Below, piece by piece: positions 25,057 through 34,478 of a DNA stretch of 64,000 nt. A program made the position numbers and the translations under genes. The notes below the pieces were generated by a model, which was not told the DNA's origin, made no database searches, and was given only the letters and a program-made list of their open reading frames with translations. The DNA is from Bradyrhizobium ivorense. Its GTDB lineage: Bacteria > Pseudomonadota > Alphaproteobacteria > Rhizobiales > Xanthobacteraceae. Position 1 is the first letter of the stretch. Every line of letters starts with the position of its first letter. The DNA is taken from the NCBI RefSeq assembly GCF_900696085.1, contig NZ_CAADFC020000005.1, forward strand, positions 211,556 to 275,555, read 5' to 3'.

Positions 25057-27512
25057 AGCGCGTGCTGTGGATCCTCGCGGTGCTGCTCAGCCACTGGCGG
25101 CGGCATCCGATGCAGCTTGCGACCTTGCTGATCGGGCTGATCTCGGCGACCGCGCTGTGGAGCGGCGTGCAGGCGCTGAACCAGCAGGCGCGCAACGCCT
25201 ATGACCGGGCAGCGGCGACTTTTGGCGGCTCGCGCACCGCGATGCTGGTCGGCCAGGACGCCGCAACCTCCCCACAAAAGCTGTTCGTCGATCTGCGCCG
25301 CGCCGGCTGGCCGGTGTCGCCGATGCTGGAGGGCCGCATCCAGATCGACGGCCGCGGCGTGCGCCTGCTCGGCATCGAGCCGGTGACGCTGCCATCCGAG
25401 GTCGGCAATGCGCCCGCGGTCGGGCGCGGCGATTTGCTTGCCTTCGTCACGCCGCCCGGCGAGATGCTGGTGGCGCCGGAGACGCTGCGCGATCTCGGCC
25501 TCAAGGAAGGCGCGCGGCCGGAGGCGAACGGCATGACCTTGCCGCCGCTGCGCGTGCAGGGCGAGCTGACGCCCGGCGTGCTGGTCGTCGATATCGGCAT
25601 CGCGCAGCAAATTCTGAAGCTGCCCGGTCAGGTCTCACGCCTGCTGGTCGGGAAGTCCAAAGCCCCGCGCGCGGCGCTGGAGAGTGTTGCCGGCGAGAAA
25701 CTCCGGCTGGTCGAGCCGAACGCGGAGAGCGACCTCGAGCGCCTCACCGACAGTTTTCATCTCAACCTCACCGCATTCGGGCTGCTGTCGTTCTTCGTCG
25801 GCCTGTTCATCGTCAATTCGGCGATCGGGCTCGCGTTCGAGCAGCGGCTGCCGATGCTGCGCACACTGCGCGCCTGCGGCGTCTCGGCGCGGCTGCTCAA
25901 TACCGTGCTGGTGCTCGAGCTGGTGTCGCTGGCACTGGTCGCCGGCCTGATCGGTCTGGTCTGCGGCTATTTTATTGCGGCGGCGCTGCTGCCCGACGTC
26001 GCGGCGTCCTTGCGCGGGCTCTACGGCGCGCAGATCCCGGGGCAGCTGTCGCTGAAGCCGATCTGGTGGCTCGCCGGCATCGCGATCAGCATTTTGGGCG
26101 CACTCGCCGCCGCGGCTGCGAGCCTCACCAAAGCGATCCGGATGCCGGTGCTGACCACGGCGCAGCCGCAGGCCTGGCAGCAGGCGCAGCGGCGCTGGCT
26201 GATGTTTCAGAGCGCCGCGGCGCTCGCGGTGTTTGCAATGGCCGCCGGCCTGATCCGATTCGGCGATTCCCTGATCGCCGGCTTTGCCGTGCTCGCCGCG
26301 CTGATGCTTGGCGCCGCGCTGATCCTGCCGATGGTGCTGCAGATCGCGCTCGCATTCGGCCAGCGCAGCGCGCGCAAACCGGTCGGCATCTGGTTCTGGG
26401 CCGACAGCCGCCAGCAGCTCTCCGGCCTGTCGCTGGCGCTGATGGCGCTGCTGCTCGCGCTCGCGGTCAATGTCGGCGTCGGCACCATGGTCGGCAGTTT
26501 CAACCGCACCTTCCTGGTCTGGCTCGACGGCCGCCTCGCCTCCGACGTCTACATCAATGCGGCGAGCGACGCGCAGGCGACCGAGATCAAGGCATGGCTG
26601 CGCGAGCGGCGCGAGGTCGAGGCGATCCTGCCCGGCGGCCGCGCCGACAGCCAGCTCGGCGGCGCGCCGATCGAGGTGCTCGGCCTGCCCGACCACGCGA
26701 CCTATCGCGACAACTGGCCGCTGCTCGAAAGCGCCGCCAACGCCTGGGTCAGGTTGCGCCCCGGCGACACCTGCTTCGTCAGCGAGCAATTGGCGCGGCG
26801 GATGAAGCTTGCCGTCGGTGATCACATCGACGTACCCGCCCCCGGCGGCAACTGGCCGCTCGAAATCGTCGGCATCTATGCCGACTACGGCAACCCGAAG
26901 GGCCAGATCGCGGTGAACTATGCGGCGCTGACCCGGCGCTTCCCGCAGACGCCGCTGACCCGCATGGGCCTGCGCGTCGCGCCCGACAACATCGCGCCGC
27001 TGATCGCAGCGCTGCAGCAGCAATTCGGGCTCGATGATCGCAACGTCGCCGACCAGGCGACGATGAAGACCGAGTCCAAGCGGATCTTCAACCGCACCTT
27101 CTCGGTGACCTCGGCGCTGAACGCCTTCACGCTCGGCGTCGCCGGCATCGCGCTGCTGACCAGCCTGCTCACGCTGGCCAATTCGCGGCTGCCGCAGCTG
27201 GCGCCGCTGTGGGCGATCGGCCTGACGCGGCGGCGGCTCGCCGCGCTCGAGCTGCTCAAGACCATGGCGGTCGCGCTGATCACCGCGCTGTTCGCGCTGC
27301 CGCTCGGTCTGCTGGTGGCGTGGTGCCTGCTTGCGATCGTCAACGTCAAGGCGTTCGGCTGGCGGCTGCCGTTCCACGTGTTCCCGCTGCAGCTGATCGA
27401 GCTGCTCGCCGTGGCGCTGCTCGCGGCGCTCTGTGCGGCGGCGCTGCCGGTCGCTAGACTGGCCCGCATGCAGCCGGCCAGCCTGATCAGGATCTTTGTC
27501 AATGAACGCTGA
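25053..27512 (+). CDS. FtsX-type ABC permease, double-length (AttFG-like)
   Basis: This 819-residue permease consists of two FtsX-like halves. Half one has an anchor helix at about residues 20-40, a periplasmic region, and the three-helix FtsX core (SFFVGLFIVNSAIGLAF ... LRACGVSARLLNTVLVLELV). Half two starts near residue 460 (LSLALMALLLALAVNVGVG) and ends with a second core (AGIALLTSLLTLANSRL ... GLTRRRLAALELLKTMAVAL). With the LolD-type ATPase before it and the AttH/CrtC-like gene after it, the set matches the AttEFGH layout of rhizobia. Transport direction and cargo are unknown. It starts at a GTG overlapping the ATPase stop. Confidence 0.85.
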   Translation: MKRVLWILAVLLSHWRRHPMQLATLLIGLISATALWSGVQALNQQARNAYDRAAATFGGSRTAMLVGQDAATSPQKLFVDLRRAGWPVSPMLEGRIQIDGRGVRLLGIEPVTLPSEVGNAPAVGRGDLLAFVTPPGEMLVAPETLRDLGLKEGARPEANGMTLPPLRVQGELTPGVLVVDIGIAQQILKLPGQVSRLLVGKSKAPRAALESVAGEKLRLVEPNAESDLERLTDSFHLNLTAFGLLSFFVGLFIVNSAIGLAFEQRLPMLRTLRACGVSARLLNTVLVLELVSLALVAGLIGLVCGYFIAAALLPDVAASLRGLYGAQIPGQLSLKPIWWLAGIAISILGALAAAAASLTKAIRMPVLTTAQPQAWQQAQRRWLMFQSAAALAVFAMAAGLIRFGDSLIAGFAVLAALMLGAALILPMVLQIALAFGQRSARKPVGIWFWADSRQQLSGLSLALMALLLALAVNVGVGTMVGSFNRTFLVWLDGRLASDVYINAASDAQATEIKAWLRERREVEAILPGGRADSQLGGAPIEVLGLPDHATYRDNWPLLESAANAWVRLRPGDTCFVSEQLARRMKLAVGDHIDVPAPGGNWPLEIVGIYADYGNPKGQIAVNYAALTRRFPQTPLTRMGLRVAPDNIAPLIAALQQQFGLDDRNVADQATMKTESKRIFNRTFSVTSALNAFTLGVAGIALLTSLLTLANSRLPQLAPLWAIGLTRRRLAALELLKTMAVALITALFALPLGLLVAWCLLAIVNVKAFGWRLPFHVFPLQLIELLAVALLAALCAAALPVARLARMQPASLIRIFVNER

Positions 27513-27553
27513 GATCAGATGAGGTCGAACTGCGTCCGCGCAGGGACTCTGTT

Positions 27554-27669
27554 CCCTCTCCCGCTTGCGGGGGAGGGTCAGGGTGGGGGTCTCTCCGCGA
27601 GTCACATTGCGGAAGGAGCCCCCACCCGCCGCGCTGCGCGCGACGACCTCCCCCGCAAGCGGGAGAGGT
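27554..27669. repeat. Intra-operon hairpin repeat, family C
   Basis: The outer arms CCCTCTCCCGCTTGCGGGGG and CCCCCGCAAGCGGGAGAGG equal those at 11637-11757. It lies between the permease and the AttH-like gene and ends 15 bp before the ATG of the latter. It keeps the reading frame open upstream of that gene, which would mislead start prediction. Confidence 0.85.
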
Positions 27670-27684
27670 GAAGCGAGGCTGCGG

Positions 27685-28794
27685 ATGCATCGGATCAAGC
27701 CAACTGCACTCAGCGCTAGCCGCGCCCTCACGCGGCGCGCGTTCGCCGGCGGTGCGGCGGCGCTCGCGCTTGGCGGCAAGGCATTGGCGCAGGGCTTTGC
27801 CGGGCTCGGCGAGACCGCCGAGGGATTTGCGCAGGTCACGCCGGGCAAGGCATTCGCGTTTCCCGCCGATCATGGCCCGCATCCGGAGTTCCGGATCGAG
27901 TGGTGGTACGTCACGGCCAATCTCTCCGACGCGAGCGGCGCAACCTATGGCGCGCAGTGGACGCTGTTCCGCCAGGCGATGAAGCCGGGCGCAGCGGTCG
28001 AGGGCTGGGCCAACCAGCAGGTCTGGATGGGCCACGCCGCGGTGACCAGCGCCACGACGCATCGCTTCAGCGAGACGTTCGCGCGCGGCGGCATCGGGCA
28101 GGCGAATGTCGAGCCTGCGCCGTTCCAGGCCTGGATCGACGCCTGGCAGCTGCGCGGCCTCGATGGTTTCGATGCACAGCGCGTTGCCCCGCTCGAGCTG
28201 ACGGCCGCGGGCGCCGACTTCGGCTACGCGCTCCGGCTCGACGCTGGTCATCCGCTGGTGCTGCAGGGCGACCGCGGCTACAGCCGCAAGTCGGATCGCG
28301 GACAGGCCTCCTATTACTACAGCCAGCCGTTCTTCAGGGCAGCCGGCCGCCTCGTCATCGAGGGCAAACCGGTCGACGTCAGCGGCCGCGCCTGGCTGGA
28401 CCGCGAATGGAGCAGCCAGCCGCTCGCAGCGGACCAGACCGGCTGGGACTGGTTCTCGCTGCATCTGCCCGGCGACGAGAAGCTGATGCTGTACCGGCTG
28501 CGCCAGAAGGACGGCCGCGAGAACCTGTTCGGCAACTGGATCACGCCGGATGGCCGCTCGGCCGAGATCACCGCCGGCGGCAACAGCATCGCGCCATTGG
28601 CGATCACCGAGATCGGCGGCCGCAAGCTGCCGACCTCGTGGCGGGTCACCCTGCCCGCGCGCGGCCTCGCCATCGAGACCACGCCGCTGAACCCGACGAG
28701 CTGGATGGGAACCAGTTTTCCGTACTGGGAAGGCCCGATCCGCTTCTCCGGTAGCCACGCCGGAATCGGCTATCTTGAGCTGACGGGATACTAG
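27685..28794 (+). CDS. AttH/CrtC lipocalin-like exported protein
   Basis: This 369-residue protein has a Tat-like signal (LTRRAFAGGAAALALGGKALA) followed by the two-domain lipocalin-like fold of the AttH/CrtC hydroxyneurosporene-synthase family. Landmarks are FRIEWWYVTANL (about residues 70-81), YYSQPFF, WLDREWSSQPL and GWDWFSLHL. It is the third gene of the ATPase-permease-AttH set. In that context a periplasmic lipophilic-ligand partner is more likely than carotenoid hydration. The ATG at 27685 is chosen because the upstream part of the frame (27565-27684) is the hairpin repeat. Confidence 0.83.
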   Translation: MHRIKPTALSASRALTRRAFAGGAAALALGGKALAQGFAGLGETAEGFAQVTPGKAFAFPADHGPHPEFRIEWWYVTANLSDASGATYGAQWTLFRQAMKPGAAVEGWANQQVWMGHAAVTSATTHRFSETFARGGIGQANVEPAPFQAWIDAWQLRGLDGFDAQRVAPLELTAAGADFGYALRLDAGHPLVLQGDRGYSRKSDRGQASYYYSQPFFRAAGRLVIEGKPVDVSGRAWLDREWSSQPLAADQTGWDWFSLHLPGDEKLMLYRLRQKDGRENLFGNWITPDGRSAEITAGGNSIAPLAITEIGGRKLPTSWRVTLPARGLAIETTPLNPTSWMGTSFPYWEGPIRFSGSHAGIGYLELTGY

Positions 28795-28915
28795 CCGGAA
28801 GCTTCGCAGGACTTTCCTTGCGATCAGTAAGACGAAAAAAATCGGACCGTGTGTCACACCGCGTCCTGCCGCTCCGTCATGATATGGGACCACAGAACAA
28901 GAGGAAACGTCCGAC

Positions 28916-29305
28916 ATGTACCACTATACGGCGATCGTCACCTGCCTTGCCGTCGCACTGCATTTCTTCTTCGCGCTGCAGGTCGCGCGCGCCCGCGCGC
29001 TGTACGGCGTCAAGCTGCCGGCAATCACGGGCAATCCGGATTTCGAGCGCGTTTACCGCATCCAAATGAATACGCTGGAATGGGCGCCGATCTTCCTACC
29101 GTCGCTCTGGCTGTTCGCGATCTATATCGGCGATGCCGCCGCGGCTGCCGTCGGCGCGGTGTGGGTGATCGGCCGCATCGTGTATTTCCTCGGCTATCGC
29201 GAGGCGGTGCCGAAGCGCACCCCCGGCTTTGCCATCCAGGCGCTGGCCTGCACTGTGTTGTGGGTCGGCGCGCTCGGCGGCGCGGTGTGGCGCCTGGTGC
29301 ATTGA
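28916..29305 (+). CDS. MAPEG family membrane protein
   Basis: This 129-residue protein has four membrane helices. The family motif ERVYRIQMNTLEWAPIFLP (about residues 42-60) covers the glutathione-binding Arg/Asn/Glu region of microsomal glutathione transferase-like proteins. The end (FAIQALACTVLWVGALGG) is helix 4. Bacterial members often have weak or unknown transferase activity. AAGAGGAAACG lies upstream of the ATG. It may be transcribed separately from the Att-like operon, since 121 bp separates them. Confidence 0.85.
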   Translation: MYHYTAIVTCLAVALHFFFALQVARARALYGVKLPAITGNPDFERVYRIQMNTLEWAPIFLPSLWLFAIYIGDAAAAAVGAVWVIGRIVYFLGYREAVPKRTPGFAIQALACTVLWVGALGGAVWRLVH

Positions 29306-29331
29306 GGGCGGGACGCATCAACACCCTCCGC

Positions 29332-29493
29332 CGTCATCCCGGGCTTGACCCCACAACCACAGGATCCGGTTTTGCGAACGCTGGGACCAGTGCCGTCAGC
29401 CGATATTCCTCCACGTCATTCCGGGATGGTCCGAAGGACCAGACCCGGAATCTCGAGATTCCGGGTTCGCCCTTCGGGCGCCCCGGAATGACG
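29332..29493. repeat. Interspersed repeat, family F
   Basis: This compound inverted element begins CGTCATCCCGGGCTTGACCC and contains CGTCATTCCGGGATGG. The central hairpin is GGAATCTCGAGATTCC, then TTCGCCCTTCGGGCGC, and it ends CCCCGGAATGACG. It lies between the convergent MAPEG and binding-protein genes and could act as a bidirectional terminator. Confidence 0.75.
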
Positions 29494-29501
29494 CTATCGC
29501 G

Positions 29502-30704
29502 TCACTTGGTCAGCGGGCAGCCGCTGTCCTTGACGGTGAAGAAGGCCTGGTCGCCCGGCACCACCGCGATCTGCTTGTAGTAGTCCCACGGCTTCTTCGA
29601 TTCCGAGGGCTTCTTGACCTCGAACAGATAGAGGTCGTGCACCATGCGGCCGTTCGCGAGCACCTTGCCCTTGGCGAAGGCGTCGTCGACCGGCAGCTCC
29701 TTCAGCTTCGCGGCGACCGCTTCAGAGTCCTTGGTGCCGGCGGCCTTCACCGCTTTCAAATAACTCAGTGTTGCCGAATAGGTGCCGGCATGGATCATGC
29801 TCGGCATATGGCCGGTACGTTTCATGAACCGCTCGCTGAAGGCGCGCGAGGCGGCATCGTGATCCCAGTAAAAGCCTTCGGTCAGCACCAGCCCTTGCGC
29901 GGCGTCAAGCCCGAGCCCGTGCACCTCGGAGATCGTCATCAAAAGACCCGCGAGCTTCTGGCCGCCTCGCACGATGCCGAACTCGGCGGCCTGCTTGATC
30001 GAATTGGTGGTGTCGAGACCGGCATTGGCGAGCCCGATGATCTTGGCCTTCGAGCTCTGGGCCTGCAGCAGGAAGGACGAGAAGTCCGACGAATTGAGGG
30101 GGACGCGGACCTGGCCGACCACCTTGCCGCCCTTCGAGGTAACGATGTCGCTGGTGTCCTTTTCCAGCGCGTAGCCGAACGCATAGTCGGCCGTCAGAAA
30201 GAACCAGGTGTTGCCGCCGGCTTCGGTCAGCGCGCCGCCGGTACCGACCGCCAGCGCGCGGGTGTCGTAGGCCCAGTGGAAGCTGTAGGGCGTGCACGCA
30301 TCGCCCGATATGCGCGAGGTCGCCGCCCCCACCACGATGTCGATCTTCTTCTTTTCCTTGGACAGCTCCTGCACCGCGAGCGCCACCGATGAGGTCGTGA
30401 GCTCGGTGATCATGTCGACGTTCTCGACCTCGTACCAGCGCCGCGCGATCGCAGTCGCAAGGTCCGGCTTGTTCTGATGGTCGGCGGTGACGATCTCGAT
30501 CTTCTGTCCCAGCACCTCGCCGCCAAAATCCTCGACCGCCATCCGCGCGGCTTCGAGCGAATATTTTCCGCCGTAGTCGGCATAGACGCCGGACTGATCG
30601 TTCAGGATGCCGATCTTGACACCCTGTGCCGATGCCGGTGCCGCAAGCAACAGGCTGCATGCCGCGACGGCGGCCAAAGATCCGAACAAGTATCCCGATT
30701 TCAT
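29502..30704 (-). CDS. ABC transporter substrate-binding protein (LivK/branched-chain type)
   Basis: This 400-residue periplasmic binding protein has a signal peptide (LAAVAACSLLLAAPASAQG) and the type I fold of leucine/amide-binding proteins: VKIGILNDQSGVYADYGGK, EIVTADHQNKPDLATAIARR, and TWFFLTADYAFGYALEKD. Members bind amino acids, amides, aromatic acids or similar small molecules. No permease or ATPase genes accompany it here, so it is an orphan or works with a remote system. GGGGAGACC precedes the ATG. An RpiR regulator gene lies immediately upstream in the same direction. Confidence 0.88.
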   Translation of the reverse strand: MKSGYLFGSLAAVAACSLLLAAPASAQGVKIGILNDQSGVYADYGGKYSLEAARMAVEDFGGEVLGQKIEIVTADHQNKPDLATAIARRWYEVENVDMITELTTSSVALAVQELSKEKKKIDIVVGAATSRISGDACTPYSFHWAYDTRALAVGTGGALTEAGGNTWFFLTADYAFGYALEKDTSDIVTSKGGKVVGQVRVPLNSSDFSSFLLQAQSSKAKIIGLANAGLDTTNSIKQAAEFGIVRGGQKLAGLLMTISEVHGLGLDAAQGLVLTEGFYWDHDAASRAFSERFMKRTGHMPSMIHAGTYSATLSYLKAVKAAGTKDSEAVAAKLKELPVDDAFAKGKVLANGRMVHDLYLFEVKKPSESKKPWDYYKQIAVVPGDQAFFTVKDSGCPLTK

Positions 30705-30859
30705 TGTTATGGTCTCCCCACAGTTTCTATCAGGAAAAAATCGGCGCGAGACTATTTTATAACCCTGCGCCTGCCCATCTATTTCGGCTCAGCCAATAGT
30801 ATGGGCTTGATGGTGTCATTTTCGGGGGCGGGGTGCCAACTCAGGCTTGAGGCCGCAGA

Positions 30860-31735
30860 TCAAAAGCGCTTCTCGGAAAGAATACGCGCGACGTGTTGAA
30901 GTCTCTCGACCGAGCGCTCGGTGTGGGTCAGCGCACAACAGCTGACCAAGGTATCGATAATGGCGAGCTGAGCGACGCGGCTGCTCATCGCTTCGGGCCG
31001 ATAACGCGTTTCGTTTGCGACAGTATAGAGCAGAACGTCGCAATGGGCCGCGAGCGGCGATTTGCCGAGCCGGGTGATGCCGATCGTCCGGGCGCCGGCT
31101 TCCCGCGCCAATTGGGTGGCGAGCACCGTCTCGACCGTACTGCCGGAGTGCGACACCGTGACGGTCGCAACCGTCGGGCCGGTCATGCCCGCGCTGACCG
31201 CCTGGACATGGGAATCGACGACGGCGCTCGCCGAGAGCCCCAGCTGCAGCAACCGATAGGACAGGTCCTGCGCAATAGGCGCCGAACTTCCGATGCCATA
31301 AATCTCGATTCTCTGCGCTTCGTTCAACATGCTCGTCGCCTGCGCCAGGGATTCCATCGACAGCAGACGGCGTGTCTCGTGCAGCGAAGCCGCGTGAGCG
31401 GCAAAGATGTGGTCCGTGACGGTCGCGGGATCATCGCCCTGATGCAAATTCTCCTGAATCAGCTGAACCGGCTCGATGAGATCGCGCGCCAGAAGGATCT
31501 TCAGCTCCTGAAATCCGCGAACGCCCACCCGCCGGCAGAACGAAACGATCGTGCCTTCGCTGACATCGCATGCCTCGGCAACCTCGGTGATCGACATGTG
31601 AATAAAGGACTCGGGCTGTCCGATGATCCGCGCGGCGATCTGCCCGGCTTTCGGAGGAAGATCAGCCTGCAGTTCCCGAATCCGGGACAGGACGGCGTTC
31701 ACGGATTGCCCTGGATCGACGTTCAAGCGCTTCAC
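30860..31735 (-). CDS. MurR/RpiR family transcriptional regulator
   Basis: This 291-residue regulator has an N-terminal HTH_6 domain (SITEVAEACDVSEGTIVSFCRRVGVRGFQ split over residues 51-79) and a C-terminal SIS phosphosugar-binding domain (IEIYGIGSSAPIAQDL, then VATVTVSHSGSTVETV). RpiR proteins respond to phosphosugars or amino-sugar metabolites. It starts at a GTG at 31735 with GAGGGGGGCG upstream. The gene is 155 bp upstream of the binding-protein gene on the same strand, so it probably controls that gene or itself; the divergent phospholipase gene is another candidate target. Confidence 0.88.
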   Translation of the reverse strand: MKRLNVDPGQSVNAVLSRIRELQADLPPKAGQIAARIIGQPESFIHMSITEVAEACDVSEGTIVSFCRRVGVRGFQELKILLARDLIEPVQLIQENLHQGDDPATVTDHIFAAHAASLHETRRLLSMESLAQATSMLNEAQRIEIYGIGSSAPIAQDLSYRLLQLGLSASAVVDSHVQAVSAGMTGPTVATVTVSHSGSTVETVLATQLAREAGARTIGITRLGKSPLAAHCDVLLYTVANETRYRPEAMSSRVAQLAIIDTLVSCCALTHTERSVERLQHVARILSEKRF

Positions 31736-32057
31736 CGCCCCCCTCGCACGCGATGTGGGAGTCCATTGAATTGGCTATCGGCAGCATGAAACTGCAGTGC
31801 CGGTCGCGCTGTCTCTGTCATTCCACCTTCCTGCCGTTCACCGTCTGCATCTCATCCTGATCACCGGAAAAAATCACGAGCTGGTCGCCCGCGGCGCCAT
31901 CAAACCTATACACTGAAAAAAACTCATAATGGAGGATCTGAAAAATAAATTATTCACACCCGCGTCAAATCGCCTTGCTACGCCTCGTCCGCCTGCGCGG
32001 GGCGCCAAGCCAGTGCCGCGCGATCACTCCTTCATCTCAAGAAAAGGTCGACACAGG
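31736..32057 (+). promoter_or_regulatory. AT-rich leader upstream of phospholipase C
   Basis: This 322-bp divergent spacer separates the RpiR regulator from the phospholipase gene. It is much more AT-rich than its surroundings from about 31885 to 31965 (AAAAAATCACGAGC, TGAAAAAAACTCATAATGG, GAAAAATAAATTATTCACA). No -10/-35 pair is convincing, and no gene is seen. The base composition and position fit a regulated promoter. Confidence 0.4.
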
Positions 32058-34409
32058 ATGACAACACGTCGCGATTTTCTGGCGGGCGCTGCGGCGGCAG
32101 CTGCCTTCACCAGCATCAACCGGGCGCTCGCCATTCCGGCGGCGCGCCGGACCGGCACCATCATGGACGTCAAGCACATCGTGATCCTGATGCAGGAGAA
32201 CCGCTCGTTCGACCACTATTTCGGTACGATGCGTGGCGTGCGCGGCTTCGGCGATCGCTTCCCCATTCCGCTCGAAACCGGCAAGGACGTGTGGTTTCAA
32301 TCCGATGGGACGCGTGAAATTCCGCCTTACCATCGCGACTCCGCCACCAGCAACGCGCTGGTCGGATACGGCACGCCGCACTCGTTCGGCGACAGTCAGG
32401 CCGCGTGGAACCAGGGCAAGATGGGCTTGTGGCCCAAGTACAAGACCCAGTACGCGATGGGCCACTTCCAGCGCGAGGACATCCCGTTCCAGTTTGCCCT
32501 CGCTGAGGCGTTCACGATCTGCGACGCCTATCACTGCTCCATCACGACCGGCACCGACCCGAACCGGATCGTGTTCTGGTCGGGCTCCAACTTCAATCCG
32601 GCGCTGCGCGCGCAGGGCATCAACTGCACGACGAACGACTCCGAGCCCAACAACAACCGCTGCTGGCCCAACCCGTCCAAATGGGTGGCCGGCCTGCCGC
32701 AGCCTCAGCCGACCTACAAGTATGTCGGCAGCGACTTCAACTGGCCGACGCTCCCCGACCTGCTGCAGCAGGCCGGCGTCAGCTGGCACATCTACCAGGA
32801 CATGAACGACAACTGGACCGGCGCGATGAACGGCTGCCTGGCGTTCTCCAGCTTCCGCCACGCACAGCCGGGTGATCCCAACTATCTGCACGGCCTGACC
32901 GGTGGTCCGGACTATCTCGCGAAATTCAAGGCCGACGTGATGAGCGGAAACCTGCCCCAGGTGTCGTGGATCCTGCCGACGCAGGCCAACTCCGAGCATC
33001 CCGGCGGCGGCAGCCCGACCCGCGCCGGCAACTTCACCGACCAGGTGCTGGACGCGTTGACCTCCAACCCCGAGGTCTGGAGCCAGACGGTCTTCTTGCT
33101 GACATTCGACGAGAACGACGGCTTCTTCGACCACCTGCCGGCACCGGCGGTGCCGTCCTACGACATCGACGGCAATCTGATGGGCAAGGCCACCATGCCG
33201 CTCGCCGGCGAGTATTTCTCCAACACGGTCGGCAACGTGCTGACCGCCACCGACACGGTCAGCGGCAACATCCGCCCGTGGGGCCTCAGTGCACGCGTGC
33301 CGATGTACGTCGTGTCGCCATGGAGCAAGGGCGGCTGGGTCAATTCGCAGGTCTTCGACCACACCTCGGTCGGGCGCTTCCTCGAGAAGCGGTTCGGCAT
33401 CAAGGTGGACTCCATCAGCCCCTGGCACCGCGCCATTTCGGGCGACCTCACGACGGCTTTCGACTTCGCGCGTCCCAACGATCCCCGCTTCCCTGACTTG
33501 CCCGACCAGAGCAACTGGCAGGCCTCGGATACGCACCAGAAGACACTGCCCGCCCCCACGGCTCCGGCCACGCCTCAGCCGTTGTTCCAGGAAACCGGCG
33601 TGCGCTTCTCCCGCGCGCTGCCCTACATCCTGCACGCCAACGCGCATGTTGACGTCAACAAGGGCAAGGTCAGGCTCCTGTTCGCCAACACCGGCTTCGA
33701 AGGCGCCGTGTTCCACGTCTACGACAAGACGCACCTTGCTCGTATTCCGAAGCGGTACACCGTCGAGGCCGGCCAGATGCTGGACGACGAATGGGCAATC
33801 GGCGCCGACGGCCAGTATGATCTTTGGGTGCTCGCTCCCAATGGCTTCCACCGTCACTTCTCAGGCAACATCAGCACGATGCGGCCCAAGAACGAGCCCA
33901 ACCCCGAAATCTTCGTCGGCTACAATATCCACGACGGCGGCGTGCATCTGCAGCTCCGCAACGACGGCAACAGCCACCTCCGCTTCACGGTGAAGTCCAA
34001 CAAGATCTACGGTCCGTTGGTTGCCGTGAGCGCCGCGGTATCCGCCGCGACGCAGCCGGAGTCTCCCGGCTTCGGTCCGCGTCCCGGCGTCCAGCCGGTC
34101 GGAGTCGGCCCGGTGCCAGGTTTCCGGAAGGCCCCCGACCTTTCGGCAGCCGGCTTCGGCTTCAATCCGTCGGTCTTCTTCCCTGGACCGGACGTTGGCG
34201 GCGGTGCCCGCACGTCGTGGGATGTCAAGGTGCCTGCTTCCGGCCAGCCGAGAGAGCTGTATTGGAATCTGCGCACCACGGGCGGCTGGTACGACTTCGT
34301 CATCACCAGCGACTCGGACAGCAATCTCTATCGGCGCGTGGCCGGCCATGTCGAAACCGGCCGGGCATCGGTGAGCGATCCCGGCATGGGCATCGCCGAC
34401 CAGTTCTAG
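32058..34409 (+). CDS. Phosphocholine-type phospholipase C, Tat-exported
   Basis: This 783-residue enzyme has a Tat signal (TTRRDFLAGAAAAAAF) and the catalytic domain of bacterial PLC/acid phosphatase AcpA-like enzymes: HIVILMQENRSFDHYFGT (about 38-55), GTDPNRIVFWSG, LTFDENDGFFDHLP and a C-terminal HTSVGRFLEKRFG. Two C-terminal DUF756-type beta domains follow the catalytic part. A Pro/Gly-rich segment of roughly 60 residues interrupts the second one (about residues 655-715: GFGPRPGVQPVGVGPVPGF). The enzyme cleaves phosphatidylcholine, a lipid these bacteria make and plants contain. The ATG at 32058 fits the Tat signal; the frame opens at 31929. Confidence 0.88.
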   Translation: MTTRRDFLAGAAAAAAFTSINRALAIPAARRTGTIMDVKHIVILMQENRSFDHYFGTMRGVRGFGDRFPIPLETGKDVWFQSDGTREIPPYHRDSATSNALVGYGTPHSFGDSQAAWNQGKMGLWPKYKTQYAMGHFQREDIPFQFALAEAFTICDAYHCSITTGTDPNRIVFWSGSNFNPALRAQGINCTTNDSEPNNNRCWPNPSKWVAGLPQPQPTYKYVGSDFNWPTLPDLLQQAGVSWHIYQDMNDNWTGAMNGCLAFSSFRHAQPGDPNYLHGLTGGPDYLAKFKADVMSGNLPQVSWILPTQANSEHPGGGSPTRAGNFTDQVLDALTSNPEVWSQTVFLLTFDENDGFFDHLPAPAVPSYDIDGNLMGKATMPLAGEYFSNTVGNVLTATDTVSGNIRPWGLSARVPMYVVSPWSKGGWVNSQVFDHTSVGRFLEKRFGIKVDSISPWHRAISGDLTTAFDFARPNDPRFPDLPDQSNWQASDTHQKTLPAPTAPATPQPLFQETGVRFSRALPYILHANAHVDVNKGKVRLLFANTGFEGAVFHVYDKTHLARIPKRYTVEAGQMLDDEWAIGADGQYDLWVLAPNGFHRHFSGNISTMRPKNEPNPEIFVGYNIHDGGVHLQLRNDGNSHLRFTVKSNKIYGPLVAVSAAVSAATQPESPGFGPRPGVQPVGVGPVPGFRKAPDLSAAGFGFNPSVFFPGPDVGGGARTSWDVKVPASGQPRELYWNLRTTGGWYDFVITSDSDSNLYRRVAGHVETGRASVSDPGMGIADQF

Positions 34410-34435
34410 AGCTTAGTCTCAAAAAGATGCGGATG

Positions 34436-34461
34436 GATTCCGGGGGCACGCCCCCGGAATC
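34436..34461. terminator. Bidirectional stem-loop between phospholipase and RND genes
   Basis: A perfect inverted repeat, GATTCCGGGGG (34436-34446) and CCCCCGGAATC (34451-34461) with a 4-base CACG loop, sits 27 bp after the phospholipase stop and 18 bp after the RND stop on the other strand. There is no T-run, so it may be a pause or 3'-end-stability element rather than a classical terminator. Confidence 0.6.
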
Positions 34462-34478
34462 ACGTTGGAAAGGTTCGC

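Noticed and set aside
27565..27684. Longer AttH-like protein
   Set aside because: The extra codons are the family C repeat; the ATG at 27685 gives a normal Tat-like signal.
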